64,000 nucleotides of DNA, taken from assembly GCA_963756025.1 (NCBI GenBank), contig CAVWMF010000007.1, positions 248,001 to 312,000 of the forward strand. Reading direction: 5' to 3'. The first letter of the stretch is position 1. Each line of letters starts with the position of its first letter. The notes below the pieces were generated by a model. That model made no database searches. It was not told where the DNA came from and worked only from the letters and a program-made list of their open reading frames with translations. This document shows positions 36,655 to 45,535 of the stretch, one piece after another. Made by a program: the position numbers and the translations under genes. Source of the DNA: Bog-473 sp963756025 (GTDB lineage Bacteria > Actinomycetota > Acidimicrobiia > Acidimicrobiales > RAAP-2).

Positions 36655-37731
36655 GTGGGCGATTCCAATGACTGGCTCGGGAGCCAGACGTCGAACATTG
36701 ACCTGCTCACGTTGGAGGCGGACGCCGCGGCTTGCCTCGACCCGGCCGTCCACGCCTACATCGGCCGCGGTGCGGGGGATTCCGTCGCGGCCAACTCGGC
36801 CGCCTGGGGCGAGCTTCGGATAAAGCCCCGCCTGCTCCGGGACGTCACGGAAATCTCCACCGCCACCATGGTCCTCGGCGAACGGGTCGCGGCGCCGATC
36901 ATGATTGCGCCGACGGCCATGCACCGACTCGCTTGTCCTGCCGGGGAGCTTGCCACCGCCCGCGCCGCGGCGCAGGCGGGGGTCACGTATGTCGTCTCCA
37001 TGGCTGCGACCACCTCGATCGAGGACATCGCCGGCGCGGCCCCGACCGGACGGCTCTGGATGCAGGCGTACGTGCGGCGTGACCGCGGAATAACGCGCGC
37101 CTGTCTCGAGCGGGCGGGCGCGGCGGGCTGCCGGGCGGTGGTCTTGACCGTCGACTCTCCCGGCATCCCCTCGTACGATCCCCGGAGCGGACCATCCCTC
37201 AATCGCGGCTTGCCGCTCCCCAACCTGGCGCCGGGCCAGGACCAACCCGACGTGCTCGCCGTGGCGGCCGACTATGCAACCGATCTGACCTTCGACGATC
37301 TGGCTGATGTGCGGAGCTGGACCGGGTTGCCGCTGGTCGTGAAAGGCATCCTCCGAGGTGACGACGCCTCACGCTGTCTCGATGCCGGGGCTGACGCAAT
37401 TGCCGTTTCGAACCACGGCGGTCGCCAGGTTCCGGGGTGTCTTCCCACTGCGCACGCCCTCCCCGACGTGGTGCAGGCCGTTGCCGGAAGAGCCGACGTG
37501 TACGTCGACGGGGGTATCCGCAGCGGCGCCGATGTGCTGCGGGCCCTGGCTGTGGGAGCGACCGCGGTGATGGTCGGCAGGCCCGTTCTCTGGGGTCTCG
37601 CCATCGACGGTGAAAGCGGCGCAGCAGCTGTGCTCGAACAATTCGCGGCGGACCTGACGCGATCCATGGCCCTCTGCGGTGCCCCCGACATCACATCGGT
37701 GTCGTCGGACCTCCTCTCCGGCATCCACTAA
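36655..37731 (+). CDS. FMN-dependent alpha-hydroxyacid dehydrogenase
   Basis: About 358 residues from GTG 36655 (gggaggggg 10 bp upstream); an earlier TTG is less likely. The (S)-2-hydroxyacid oxidase TIM barrel is recognised by MIAPTAMHRLACPAGE, the substrate/FMN segments WMQAYVRRD and LTVDSPG, the catalytic region AVSNHGGRQV (His base and Arg), and the C-terminal VDGGIRSGADVLRAL. Relatives oxidise glycolate, lactate, mandelate or other 2-hydroxyacids to oxoacids. A 2-hydroxyacid or 2-hydroxyacyl intermediate may therefore occur in this pathway. Its TAA overlaps the convergent glyoxalase-like gene's TAG. Confidence 0.93.
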   Translation: MGDSNDWLGSQTSNIDLLTLEADAAACLDPAVHAYIGRGAGDSVAANSAAWGELRIKPRLLRDVTEISTATMVLGERVAAPIMIAPTAMHRLACPAGELATARAAAQAGVTYVVSMAATTSIEDIAGAAPTGRLWMQAYVRRDRGITRACLERAGAAGCRAVVLTVDSPGIPSYDPRSGPSLNRGLPLPNLAPGQDQPDVLAVAADYATDLTFDDLADVRSWTGLPLVVKGILRGDDASRCLDAGADAIAVSNHGGRQVPGCLPTAHALPDVVQAVAGRADVYVDGGIRSGADVLRALAVGATAVMVGRPVLWGLAIDGESGAAAVLEQFAADLTRSMALCGAPDITSVSSDLLSGIH

Positions 37732-38270
37732 GCGAAGCTGCCGCCGGACCACCACCGCTCGTGCTTCTCCTTCGAAGCCGCCGAGACCGGTTCGAACAGG
37801 ATGCCCGAGGGCGAACGGATATAGGCGAAGTGTCCGTAGCCTTCGTCCGGAGCCAGCGCGGCCATTTCGACGGTCCATCCTTCAGAGACCAACGCGTTGA
37901 CCGTCGCGCCCACGTCGTCCACCCAGACTCCGAAATGGTGCAATCCGTTTCCCAGGTTGTGATCCCAGATACTGCCGGGCGTTCCTTGCGAGAGTTCGAC
38001 ATGCACGGGGCCTTCCACGGACTCCGTCAGGTTGAGCTCGAGCTCCGTGTAGCCCATACCGGGCAACCAGGGCTTCATGTCGAAATGCTGCGCCGGGGCC
38101 CACCGCAGGCCCATCGAGGTGCGCAATTCCGTTGCGGCGACGTGAATGTCGGGCACACGGAGACCGACGTGGTACAGCTCGCCCAGGGCGCTCGCCGGCC
38201 ACCCCACTGCACCTTCGGGGCCGCGTCTCGAAGAGGCGCTCACTGCGCTAGCGGTCGGCCGAGGCCGCAT
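37728..38270 (-). CDS. VOC (glyoxalase/bleomycin-resistance) family protein
   Basis: About 180 residues. Two beta-alpha-beta-beta-beta modules are visible: the first from LYHVGLRVPDIHVAATEL, the second from LHHFGVWVDDVGATVNALV, with FAYIRSPSGILFEP as the last strand. The His positions in YHVGL and HHFGV and the Glu in LFEPVS are the usual metal ligands. Family activities include isomerases, epimerases such as methylmalonyl-CoA epimerase, and dioxygenases. ATG 38270 overlaps the upstream amidohydrolase by 23 bp; GTG 38243, just after that gene's stop, is an alternative start. Confidence 0.85.
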   Translation of the reverse strand: MRPRPTASAVSASSRRGPEGAVGWPASALGELYHVGLRVPDIHVAATELRTSMGLRWAPAQHFDMKPWLPGMGYTELELNLTESVEGPVHVELSQGTPGSIWDHNLGNGLHHFGVWVDDVGATVNALVSEGWTVEMAALAPDEGYGHFAYIRSPSGILFEPVSAASKEKHERWWSGGSFA

Positions 38271-39528
38271 GGTCGACGAGGGGCGACGGCGTGTTCGCGA
38301 AGGTTGAGCACAGTGACTCCCCGGGCATCTTCGGCCAGTCGTCGGGGGCCAGGGGCGTCTGGACAGCGCTGGCCAGGGGCCCGATCACCTCGGCCACCTT
38401 CTGCAATCTCCCCAGATCGAACCCATAGACGGCCGCCGGGGTCCCCGAGAGGATCAGCTTCGTCTCCTCGAGGGGGATCGGAGCGAAGACCACACGCAGC
38501 GCCTCCAGCGTGTGCGGATACGTCCCCTCCGAGTGCGGCAGGTCGGATCCCCACATAAGGCGGTCCAACCCGATTTCGTGGCGCCGGGCCGACTCCGCTG
38601 CGCTCATGAACGACGCCCCGATCCAGCAGTTCGTCGCGAAGTATTCGCTGGGCCGTCTCGGGAGATGCTTTACGGACGGTCCGGCGAAGAATTCATCGGA
38701 ACTACCCTGCACCTTCGCCCCCTCGTACAACCGGTCACACACCGCGAGATAGTCCGGGACCCATTCGGCCATCGTCTCGGTCATCACGAATTTCAGACTC
38801 GGGTACCGCTCGAATACGCCGGCCATGATCAGATGGGCCAGGCCCCGTCGATTCCAGGCCATTCCCTCGATCTTCCCTATGGCCCCCGCCCCGATCCCGA
38901 ATTCAGCGGTATTGGGATCCCCGGCGAAGTTCGCGTGCTTGTGCACCACGACCCCGAGCTCCTCGCACAACTCCCACAGAGGCTCCAAGCGCGGCACGTA
39001 CAGCGGCACCAGGCCGCCCGGCGTGTCCGTGGGGAGGAGAACCGAGTTCAGACCAAGCTCCCGGATCCGCTTCACCTCGGCCAGCGTGTCGTCGATGTTG
39101 TTCAGGAACAACTGGGCGACGCCGATCCTGCGGCCTGGGAGATCGCTGCAGAATTCCGCGAGCCATGTGTTGTGCGCACGGATGCCCGCCATCCGCCGCT
39201 CGTATTCGGACAGCGTCTGCGGAACGGCAACGCTCAGTACCCCACTGGGAAAAAACGGAGGTGCCGTGTTCGGGAACAGCACCTCACCGACGATCCCGTC
39301 GTCCTCCAGGACTTTCTGACGGTAGGCAGAATCCCAACTGATCCGGGAATCGAAACTCGACACTCCGAATTTGATGTCGCGCTCCTCTACCTCCACCCAA
39401 GCATCGCTGAATGACTCGGCCCACGCGTCGAACTCCCGATGCCAGTGCCGAGGGAGATAGTCCCGGTACCCGTACAGCGGCGCACCAGCGTGACAATCAG
39501 CCGACACGACCAAGAGACGCTCGGGCAT
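38248..39528 (-). CDS. Amidohydrolase-2 family metal-dependent hydrolase or decarboxylase
   Basis: A 426-residue COG2159-type TIM barrel. The N-terminal metal site is VVSADCHAGAP, where the family commonly has DxH; a central His lies in VVHKHANFAGD; the late Asp region is MWGSDLPHSEGTYP. The ATG at 39528 has aggggaggaac upstream. It differs from the other paralogues by its N-terminal DCH motif and by a C-terminal extension rich in Pro and Ser. It lies between a prolidase-like amidohydrolase and the VOC protein on the minus strand. The reaction is unknown. Confidence 0.88.
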   Translation of the reverse strand: MPERLLVVSADCHAGAPLYGYRDYLPRHWHREFDAWAESFSDAWVEVEERDIKFGVSSFDSRISWDSAYRQKVLEDDGIVGEVLFPNTAPPFFPSGVLSVAVPQTLSEYERRMAGIRAHNTWLAEFCSDLPGRRIGVAQLFLNNIDDTLAEVKRIRELGLNSVLLPTDTPGGLVPLYVPRLEPLWELCEELGVVVHKHANFAGDPNTAEFGIGAGAIGKIEGMAWNRRGLAHLIMAGVFERYPSLKFVMTETMAEWVPDYLAVCDRLYEGAKVQGSSDEFFAGPSVKHLPRRPSEYFATNCWIGASFMSAAESARRHEIGLDRLMWGSDLPHSEGTYPHTLEALRVVFAPIPLEETKLILSGTPAAVYGFDLGRLQKVAEVIGPLASAVQTPLAPDDWPKMPGESLCSTFANTPSPLVDHAASADR

Positions 39529-39559
39529 GTTCCTCCCCTCTCGCTCCTTCAAGTGCACC

Positions 39560-40807
39560 TTACGCCGATTGCTCGTCCGGCAGCGCGCCACACACGACTT
39601 CGCCCGCCTTCAGAACGGCCACCGGATTCCGATCCGCCAGGACGCCGATATCCGCTGAAGGATCGCCGTCGATGACGAGGAGGTCGGCCAGCTTGCCGGC
39701 CTCGATGGTCCCGAGATCGTCCCCTCGACCGATCACATCGGCGCCATGGCGGGTCGCCCAGCGGAGCACGGTCAAGGGTGCGAGCCCGACATCGTCGACA
39801 TAGGTGTGCAGTTCGTCGCCGTAGTGGCCATGACGCAGGCTCACGCCTCCGTAGTCGTCCCCGAGGAGTAGTCGGACACCGGCTGCCTCTGCTTTGGGGA
39901 GTGCGTCGCACATGAACTCGAAATTCCTCATGGATTCGGCCCGCACCGCGGGCGCCTTCGCGTCCGAGAGAGCGAAGAGCTTTATGTAGTGGATGCTGGG
40001 CACCACGAACGTGCCCGTCTCCATCAACGCTGCGATGACCTCGTCGTCCATCTCGTCGCAGTGGTCGACGATGTCGATACCGAGTTCGATGGCCAACATG
40101 ATCGCCCGTTTGCCCGCCAAGTGGGCACGGATGAGAACCCCCCGCTCGTGGGCCGTCTCGATGGCCGCAACAATCTCGGCCGGGGTCATCTCCATGCTTT
40201 CATTGGCGCCGGGTACGAGGTGGCCCCGGGTCACGAAGAGCTTGATCACTTCGACGCCCTTCTTGACTTCGTCGCGCACGGCGGATCTGAAGGCGTCGGC
40301 GCCGTCGCAGTTCCGCGCAGCTCCCAACTCGGGCAATCCCCAGTGCCATGGCACCGTCGTATCGTTGGCGTGGCCGGTCGTGCTGAGTTCGCGTCCACTC
40401 GGCGTGAAGCGCGGTCCGGGAACGAACCCGTCTTCAATGGCTTGCTTGATACCGGGGTCTATTTCCCGCGCCGAACCGGCACCGACGACCATCGTGTACC
40501 CCTGCTCGAGTGCTGTCATCAAATTCCGGTGTGCGATGAGCGCCTGGTACGCCGCCGGGAACTCGTATCCGTATGGCGCAAATCCACCCTCGGTGCGGGA
40601 ATGCATCGTCGCGTGATAGTGGCACGTGGCCATACCCGGCATGACGGTGCGGCCTTGCAGGTCGACAACTCGGTCCCCGTCCGCCATCGTCGGGAGGTCG
40701 GTCCCGACGAAGGCGATCCGATCGCCCTCGACGACAATCGTGCGGTCGGCGACAGCCGGGTTCTCCCCGTCGAGCACGTTGACGTTGGTGAACACCAACC
40801 GACTCAC
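39560..40807 (-). CDS. Imidazolonepropionase/prolidase-like amidohydrolase
   Basis: A 415-residue protein of the COG1228 group. The small beta domain begins RLVFTNVNVLDG and is closed by LADLLVIDGDPSADI. The metal-site motif is CHYHATMH instead of the usual DxHxH. The bridging-Lys region is VIKLFVTRGH, further His ligands are in IRAHLAGK and IVDHCDEM, and the Asp is in LLLGDDYGG. Relatives hydrolyse cyclic amides, dipeptides or organophosphates. GTG start 40807 with gagggtgcg upstream. Unlike the amidohydrolase-2 genes around it, it belongs to the subtype-I, two-metal branch. Confidence 0.88.
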   Translation of the reverse strand: MSRLVFTNVNVLDGENPAVADRTIVVEGDRIAFVGTDLPTMADGDRVVDLQGRTVMPGMATCHYHATMHSRTEGGFAPYGYEFPAAYQALIAHRNLMTALEQGYTMVVGAGSAREIDPGIKQAIEDGFVPGPRFTPSGRELSTTGHANDTTVPWHWGLPELGAARNCDGADAFRSAVRDEVKKGVEVIKLFVTRGHLVPGANESMEMTPAEIVAAIETAHERGVLIRAHLAGKRAIMLAIELGIDIVDHCDEMDDEVIAALMETGTFVVPSIHYIKLFALSDAKAPAVRAESMRNFEFMCDALPKAEAAGVRLLLGDDYGGVSLRHGHYGDELHTYVDDVGLAPLTVLRWATRHGADVIGRGDDLGTIEAGKLADLLVIDGDPSADIGVLADRNPVAVLKAGEVVCGALPDEQSA

Positions 40808-40917
40808 CGCACCCTCATTTCTCTCGTTCCGACAAGCTGTCCGGTCCAATGGTCCAGAGTACCGCTTTGCCACAATGGCCACAGACGGCAAGCTCTCGTA
40901 CGGTCAGGGTTCCGCTC

Positions 40918-42831
40918 CTAGCGACCGCTCCAATCAATCGGCTCGGTCTGTCCCGAACTTGTCGGGGTGACGGCGGACGTCGTGACCTGCAGAGAGCCTT
41001 CGCTGAGCAGTGGAACGTTGATCGAGGACGGCCGGGCCGCGCTCCAAACCACGGTGTACACGCCACCCGGAAGCGTCTTCTTCTGCGGGGTGCTCGGTAT
41101 GCACGGCAACGGCGTCGTGAGGGCGGAGATGACGCTCGCGCACTTGTCCGCAGGTGCCTGGGTGCTCAGGACGAACTGCAGGCTGTGACCCGGCATGACC
41201 GCGTACATCGTGGGTGTCAACCCGATGTCATAGCGTTGCAACGAATTCGGCGCGGCATAGCTGTCGGCGACATAGGGATGATCCGGACGGACCATGACGT
41301 CGTTCTTGTCGAGCCAGGATTTGCTCTGATCCTCTGCTCGCAGACTTCCGAGCACCGTCCCCGTGGTGATCTGCGTGCTCTGGCCGTCCGGTGCGACGTC
41401 GTACAGGCTCCCGATCAGCTCGAGATTCCGATTCTTCGATCGGGCGTAGACGGTGGCGGCAACGGGGCCCCCGACGACCTCCTCCTTGGTAAAGGGTTGG
41501 GTGTTGAAGGTCAATGTGGTCCCCTGCGCCGTCGGTTGTCCCCACGACAGCGTGGCCGATCCGGATGTCGCCGGACCCGTGGAGAGTTCCCCGCCCGACG
41601 CCAGGTGGTACGCGGCATAGTCGTCGGTCAACGGATACGTCGATGCGTTGACCCACTGGCCGGTTTGAAGGACGTCGAGGTGCATGGGGGTCTGCGTGTC
41701 CGTGATCCCGGTCTTCTCGCCCTTGAGCCACGTGTCATACCACTCGAGTTGCACACCTTCGTCCAGCCCCTGCCCGTGCATCCAGGGTCCGATGACCACC
41801 TGGTAGCGACCGGTCGCCTTCTGCCCCGGCGCCATCGGGCCGAAAGGGGCCCGGCCGGCGTAGCTGTTCTGGAAGATCGAGTACTCGAAGAGGGACCCGG
41901 GACCGTCGGTGGGAAACCAACCGCTCCAGAGCAGAGCCGGAATCTTGTTCTTGACGATGGTGGGCGCAACATTGAACGTCGTGCGTTCCTGCCAGTATTT
42001 TCCGTTGTACGCAGCGGGGCCGCCGGTAACGAACTCGTGCTCCAGGGCATCGTTCGCTGCGACATTGACCTTGGCGTTCCGTGTGCCATCGAGCGTGGAC
42101 GCGATCGGACTATCGAACAGACCGGCAACCTGGCTCGGAATGCCGCCGGCGAAGTAGTTGTTGTAGTCATTGGAGGCACAGGCGGGAAGAATCTCCTTCA
42201 CCGGCGAGTTCGGACCGACGGCAGCCGCGGTGAAGATCTGATCGATACCGAGGAACGAGCAGCCGTCGAGACCGATGATGCCGTTGGAGCCCGGCAGGGA
42301 GTGCGCGGCCCAGTGCACCAGCGCCACCGAGTCCTTCGTCTGCCGAGGCCCGAAGAAGTCCGAGACGTCCTCTTTGCCGCCGGGGCCGTAGGTATCGATG
42401 GTGCCTCGTACCTCGACGACGGCGTTGATGTAGCCACGTGTGACGTAATAGCTCTGTGGCTGGTCCTCGTCAGGGTACGGATCCTGGGTGAGCAGGACGG
42501 GAAACGTGCCCGAGGCGCGCTGGCCCGTCGAGGGGTCGGTCGGATAGCCGACGTTGGCGATGAGTGTCACGCCGTCGCTCATCTTCAGCGGGATGTTCTC
42601 CTTGACCGTCATCCCGTAGGTGACCGGGTCGGGCGTCCACTGTCCTCCCGGCCAGGGCGTCGCGGTGGCTCTGACGCTTGCGCCGGACGGCGTGGCACCC
42701 GTGGCGAGAGGCAGCGCCGCAACGAGAGCAACGAGCCCCACGACGGTCAGCGCAGACCGTCTCGTTCGACCAGCACCTGCATGCCTCACCTTGTCCCCAC
42801 CTTGTCCCCCTCGCGACATCGATATTGACAT
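40918..42831 (-). CDS. Secreted CocE/NonD-type hydrolase
   Basis: About 637 residues. An N-terminal export signal contains twin arginines before a hydrophobic stretch (RTRRSALTVVGLVALVAAL), suggesting Tat or Sec secretion. The catalytic alpha/beta domain has WAAHSLPGSNG then GLDGCSFLGIDQ with the nucleophilic Ser after Cys, where relatives usually have G-x-S-Y. The acid is in WSGWFPTDG and the His in IGPWMHGQG. A C-terminal jelly-roll (from about residue 400) is typical of CocE esterases and X-Pro dipeptidyl peptidases. It probably cleaves an ester or acyl bond outside the cell before uptake. ATG 42831 is one of several possible starts. Confidence 0.88.
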   Translation of the reverse strand: MSISMSRGGQGGDKVRHAGAGRTRRSALTVVGLVALVAALPLATGATPSGASVRATATPWPGGQWTPDPVTYGMTVKENIPLKMSDGVTLIANVGYPTDPSTGQRASGTFPVLLTQDPYPDEDQPQSYYVTRGYINAVVEVRGTIDTYGPGGKEDVSDFFGPRQTKDSVALVHWAAHSLPGSNGIIGLDGCSFLGIDQIFTAAAVGPNSPVKEILPACASNDYNNYFAGGIPSQVAGLFDSPIASTLDGTRNAKVNVAANDALEHEFVTGGPAAYNGKYWQERTTFNVAPTIVKNKIPALLWSGWFPTDGPGSLFEYSIFQNSYAGRAPFGPMAPGQKATGRYQVVIGPWMHGQGLDEGVQLEWYDTWLKGEKTGITDTQTPMHLDVLQTGQWVNASTYPLTDDYAAYHLASGGELSTGPATSGSATLSWGQPTAQGTTLTFNTQPFTKEEVVGGPVAATVYARSKNRNLELIGSLYDVAPDGQSTQITTGTVLGSLRAEDQSKSWLDKNDVMVRPDHPYVADSYAAPNSLQRYDIGLTPTMYAVMPGHSLQFVLSTQAPADKCASVISALTTPLPCIPSTPQKKTLPGGVYTVVWSAARPSSINVPLLSEGSLQVTTSAVTPTSSGQTEPIDWSGR

Positions 42832-42962
42832 CACCTTTGCAAAACAACCTACTTTCGGGGTTCTACCGACCGCAAGGTCATGGCCTGCCTTGTAATCGGC
42901 GCCAACCGTGCATAGGGTTCGCAGTACGTGACAGCGATGTCAACCTTGGGGGGGAAACCGTG

Positions 42963-44216
42963 GTGAGTCGTACAGGTAAGTTCGTAACAGCTGCGTTCAT
43001 GGCGTGCGTTGTCGGATCGGGGTCGTTAGCGGCGATCACACCAGCTCAGGCCTCGAGCGCCACGACCAAAGCGCCCATCACCCTGGCCCTCATCACGTCG
43101 TTGACCGGCGAGGCCGGACCACAGTTCTCCGACACGCCGGAGGGATTCAAGGCTCGTATCGCGTTGCAGAATGCACAGGGCGGCGTCAACGGCCACAAAA
43201 TCATCCCTCTCGTCATCGATGACCAGACGAGCCCGACGGAGGACCCCATCGCGATCCAGGATGCGATCTCGAAGGGCGCGTTCGGCATCATTGCGGCGAG
43301 TCCCCTCTTTTTCGAAGGAGCGAAGTACCCCCAGCAAGCAGGGATCCCGGTCACCGGCGGTAGCTTCGACGGGCCGGAATGGGGCGAGCAGCCCTACACC
43401 AATATGTTCGCGTCGGACACCGGCAGCGTGGACCCGAAGTACCCGGTCAGCACCGGCATCGGCAAGCTGCTCAAGTCCCTAGGAGGAACGGTTATCGCCT
43501 CCTACGGGTATGGGATCTCGCCGTCCTCGGCTCGTTCGGCGGAAGGGACCGCCGAATCGTTCGTGCGAGCGGGCGGGAAGACCGGAGTCCTGGACACGTC
43601 CGTGCCGTTTGGGAGTGTGGCCTTCTCTTCCGCAGCGCTGTTCGCCAAGCAGAAGAAGGTCGACACGATCTACGCCGGCATGGACAACAACTCCAATTTT
43701 GCCCTCGCCACCGCCCTCAAGCAGGCCGGGGTCAAAACGAAGGCCGTCGTCTTCCCGACGGGCTTCTTGCCCGGGGTCGTCAACTCGCCGTCCTGGAAGG
43801 ATCTGCAGGGCGACTACTTCGACTCCGAATTCCGTCCGGTACAGGTTCCCAATGCTGCGACGAAGCAACTGACCTCGGCCTTGCAGAAGTACGAAGGTCG
43901 GCCGCCTTCGCAGTTCCCCGACTTCAACATTTACGAGAGCTGGCTCGGGGCCGATCTGATGATCAAGGGCCTTGAGCTTGCGGGCGCCAACCCGACCCGG
44001 GCGAACGTCATCAAGGACCTCCGGAACGTCAAGTCCTACAACGGCAACGGCCTCCTACCGTCGACCATCAACTACTCCACGATCTTCGGCCACGACCTGC
44101 CCCAACTCTGTGGGTGGTACATGAAAGCCGAGGCGAAGGCCTTCGTGCCCACCTCGACAAAGCCCTTGTGCGGTCACGACATACCGGGGACTTCGACTGC
44201 GTCGACCTCCTCCTGA
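42963..44216 (+). CDS. LivJ-type ABC substrate-binding protein (Peripla_BP_6), copy 2
   Basis: About 417 residues from GTG 42963 (ggggggaaa 8 bp upstream). The signal peptide covers about residues 1-34, ending AITPAQASS. The ligand-binding domain has ARIALQNAQGGVNGHKI and the long shared segment SYGYGISPSSARSA. It is strongly similar to the protein at 21820-23097 along its whole length, including the KSYNGNGLLPS and TTIFGHDLP-like segments, so the two arose by duplication and probably bind related ligands. No lipobox Cys is seen, and no permease or ATPase genes are nearby. It diverges from the secreted CocE-type hydrolase, whose products it might bind. Confidence 0.92.
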   Translation: MSRTGKFVTAAFMACVVGSGSLAAITPAQASSATTKAPITLALITSLTGEAGPQFSDTPEGFKARIALQNAQGGVNGHKIIPLVIDDQTSPTEDPIAIQDAISKGAFGIIAASPLFFEGAKYPQQAGIPVTGGSFDGPEWGEQPYTNMFASDTGSVDPKYPVSTGIGKLLKSLGGTVIASYGYGISPSSARSAEGTAESFVRAGGKTGVLDTSVPFGSVAFSSAALFAKQKKVDTIYAGMDNNSNFALATALKQAGVKTKAVVFPTGFLPGVVNSPSWKDLQGDYFDSEFRPVQVPNAATKQLTSALQKYEGRPPSQFPDFNIYESWLGADLMIKGLELAGANPTRANVIKDLRNVKSYNGNGLLPSTINYSTIFGHDLPQLCGWYMKAEAKAFVPTSTKPLCGHDIPGTSTASTSS

Positions 44217-44255
44217 ACTGTCGCCCTCACTCGCGGACGCCGCCTCCCGGCGCCG

Positions 44256-45459
44256 TCAGGTGGTCGGGGACGGCGCAGGCGTGAAGCGGTAGAGCTTCTC
44301 GGCGTTGCCTCGCTGAATCTTGTACTGCGTCTCTGGAGGGAGATCGGCCACGAGCTTCTTGGCCACGGCGATGCTGTCGGGCCAGGTCGTGTCACTGTGC
44401 GGGTAGTCGGTTTCCATCATCACGTTGTCTTCTCCGATGATGTCGAGTGACCGCAAACCGGAGGACTCCTCGATGAAGCAGCCGTAGATGTGCTCGCGCA
44501 CGACGGAACGGACGTCGAGCCGGTCCAAGTTGGCCATGACCTGTTCGGTCTGGACGTCGTTGTTGTAGAAGGCGGCAGACGTCTTCTTCGCCCAGTGGCG
44601 CTGCTTGTCGATCACCTGCTCGGCTCGTTCGATGAAGTACGGCATCCATCCGATGTTCCCCTCGGAAAGTGCGATCTTGAGTCCGGGCATACGTTCGAAG
44701 TAGTCGCTGAACAACCACGCCAGCATGGTGCCAGCGGCCCGTACGGCTCCGAAGGTCAAGTTGGCCAGACCTGGCGCATCCGTTGAGATCACCGGCATCG
44801 TCGAAGAGGACCCGACGTGCATGCAGATGACGGACTGGGTCTCCTGGGCGGCGGCCATCACCGGGTCCCAGTAGCGGTTGGGATCATGAATGGTGGGAAG
44901 CCCGAGCGGTTCGGGATTCTCCGAGAAGGCGAAGGCGGTCGCCCCCTTCCCTGCGCACCGTTCGATCTCCGTGGCTGCTCCTCTCGGGTCCCACAGAGGG
45001 ATGATGATCAGCGGGATGAATCGCCCGGGAACGGTTCCGCACCATTCGTCGATCATCCAGTCGTTGTAGGCCTGCACACAGAGCATCGCCAGATTCTTTG
45101 TCTTTGGCCTCGTAGAAGATCTGTCCACAGAAACGGGGGAACGAGGGAAAGCACAGCGAGCCGAGGATCCCCGCCCGGTCCATGTCCGCCACCCGGGCCA
45201 CCGGGTCGTACGCTCCGGGATGCATTTCGGAGTACGGCACCGGATCGGGCGAGAACTCCTCCTTGCGCTTGCCGATGGTCACCGACAACCCCGAGGTCGG
45301 CACCCTTTTGTCTTCGTAGACCCAGGCGTCATCGTCCAGGAGGCGAGGTCCTGTGTCCCGATACCGCGCCGGGAGCCGGTCCACCCAGACGTTGGGTGGC
45401 TCGATCACATGGTCGTCCACCGAGACCAGCCAATCCAGTTCAGGTGCGTTCGCGTCCAT
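44256..45459 (-). pseudogene. Amidohydrolase-2 family gene with one frameshift
   Basis: The first part, ELDWLVSVDDHVIEPPNVW through FCGQIFYEAKDK, is in one frame; NLAMLCVQAYNDWMIDEW to the stop is in another. One extra base near 45094-45100 (plus-strand TTTG) explains the change. Corrected, it is about 400 residues with the VDDH metal motif, central CMHVGSSS, and METDYPHSDTTWP. It is a close paralogue of the intact gene at 47535-48737, which reads through the same region. A strong aaggagg precedes the ATG at 45459. It is last in a minus-strand run behind TetR and kinase genes. Confidence 0.85.
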
Positions 45460-45535
45460 GTCTGTCCTCCTTATGGTTCCACTCTCCGTGATTCTCCCAC
45501 TCGAAACATGCGATTACCAGGTCAGTTCCCGCCGA

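Noticed and set aside
40849..42828. Very long plus-strand frame opposite the CocE-like hydrolase.
   Set aside because: The minus strand has a signal peptide, catalytic motifs and jelly-roll domain. The plus frame is Arg/Gly-rich shadow sequence.
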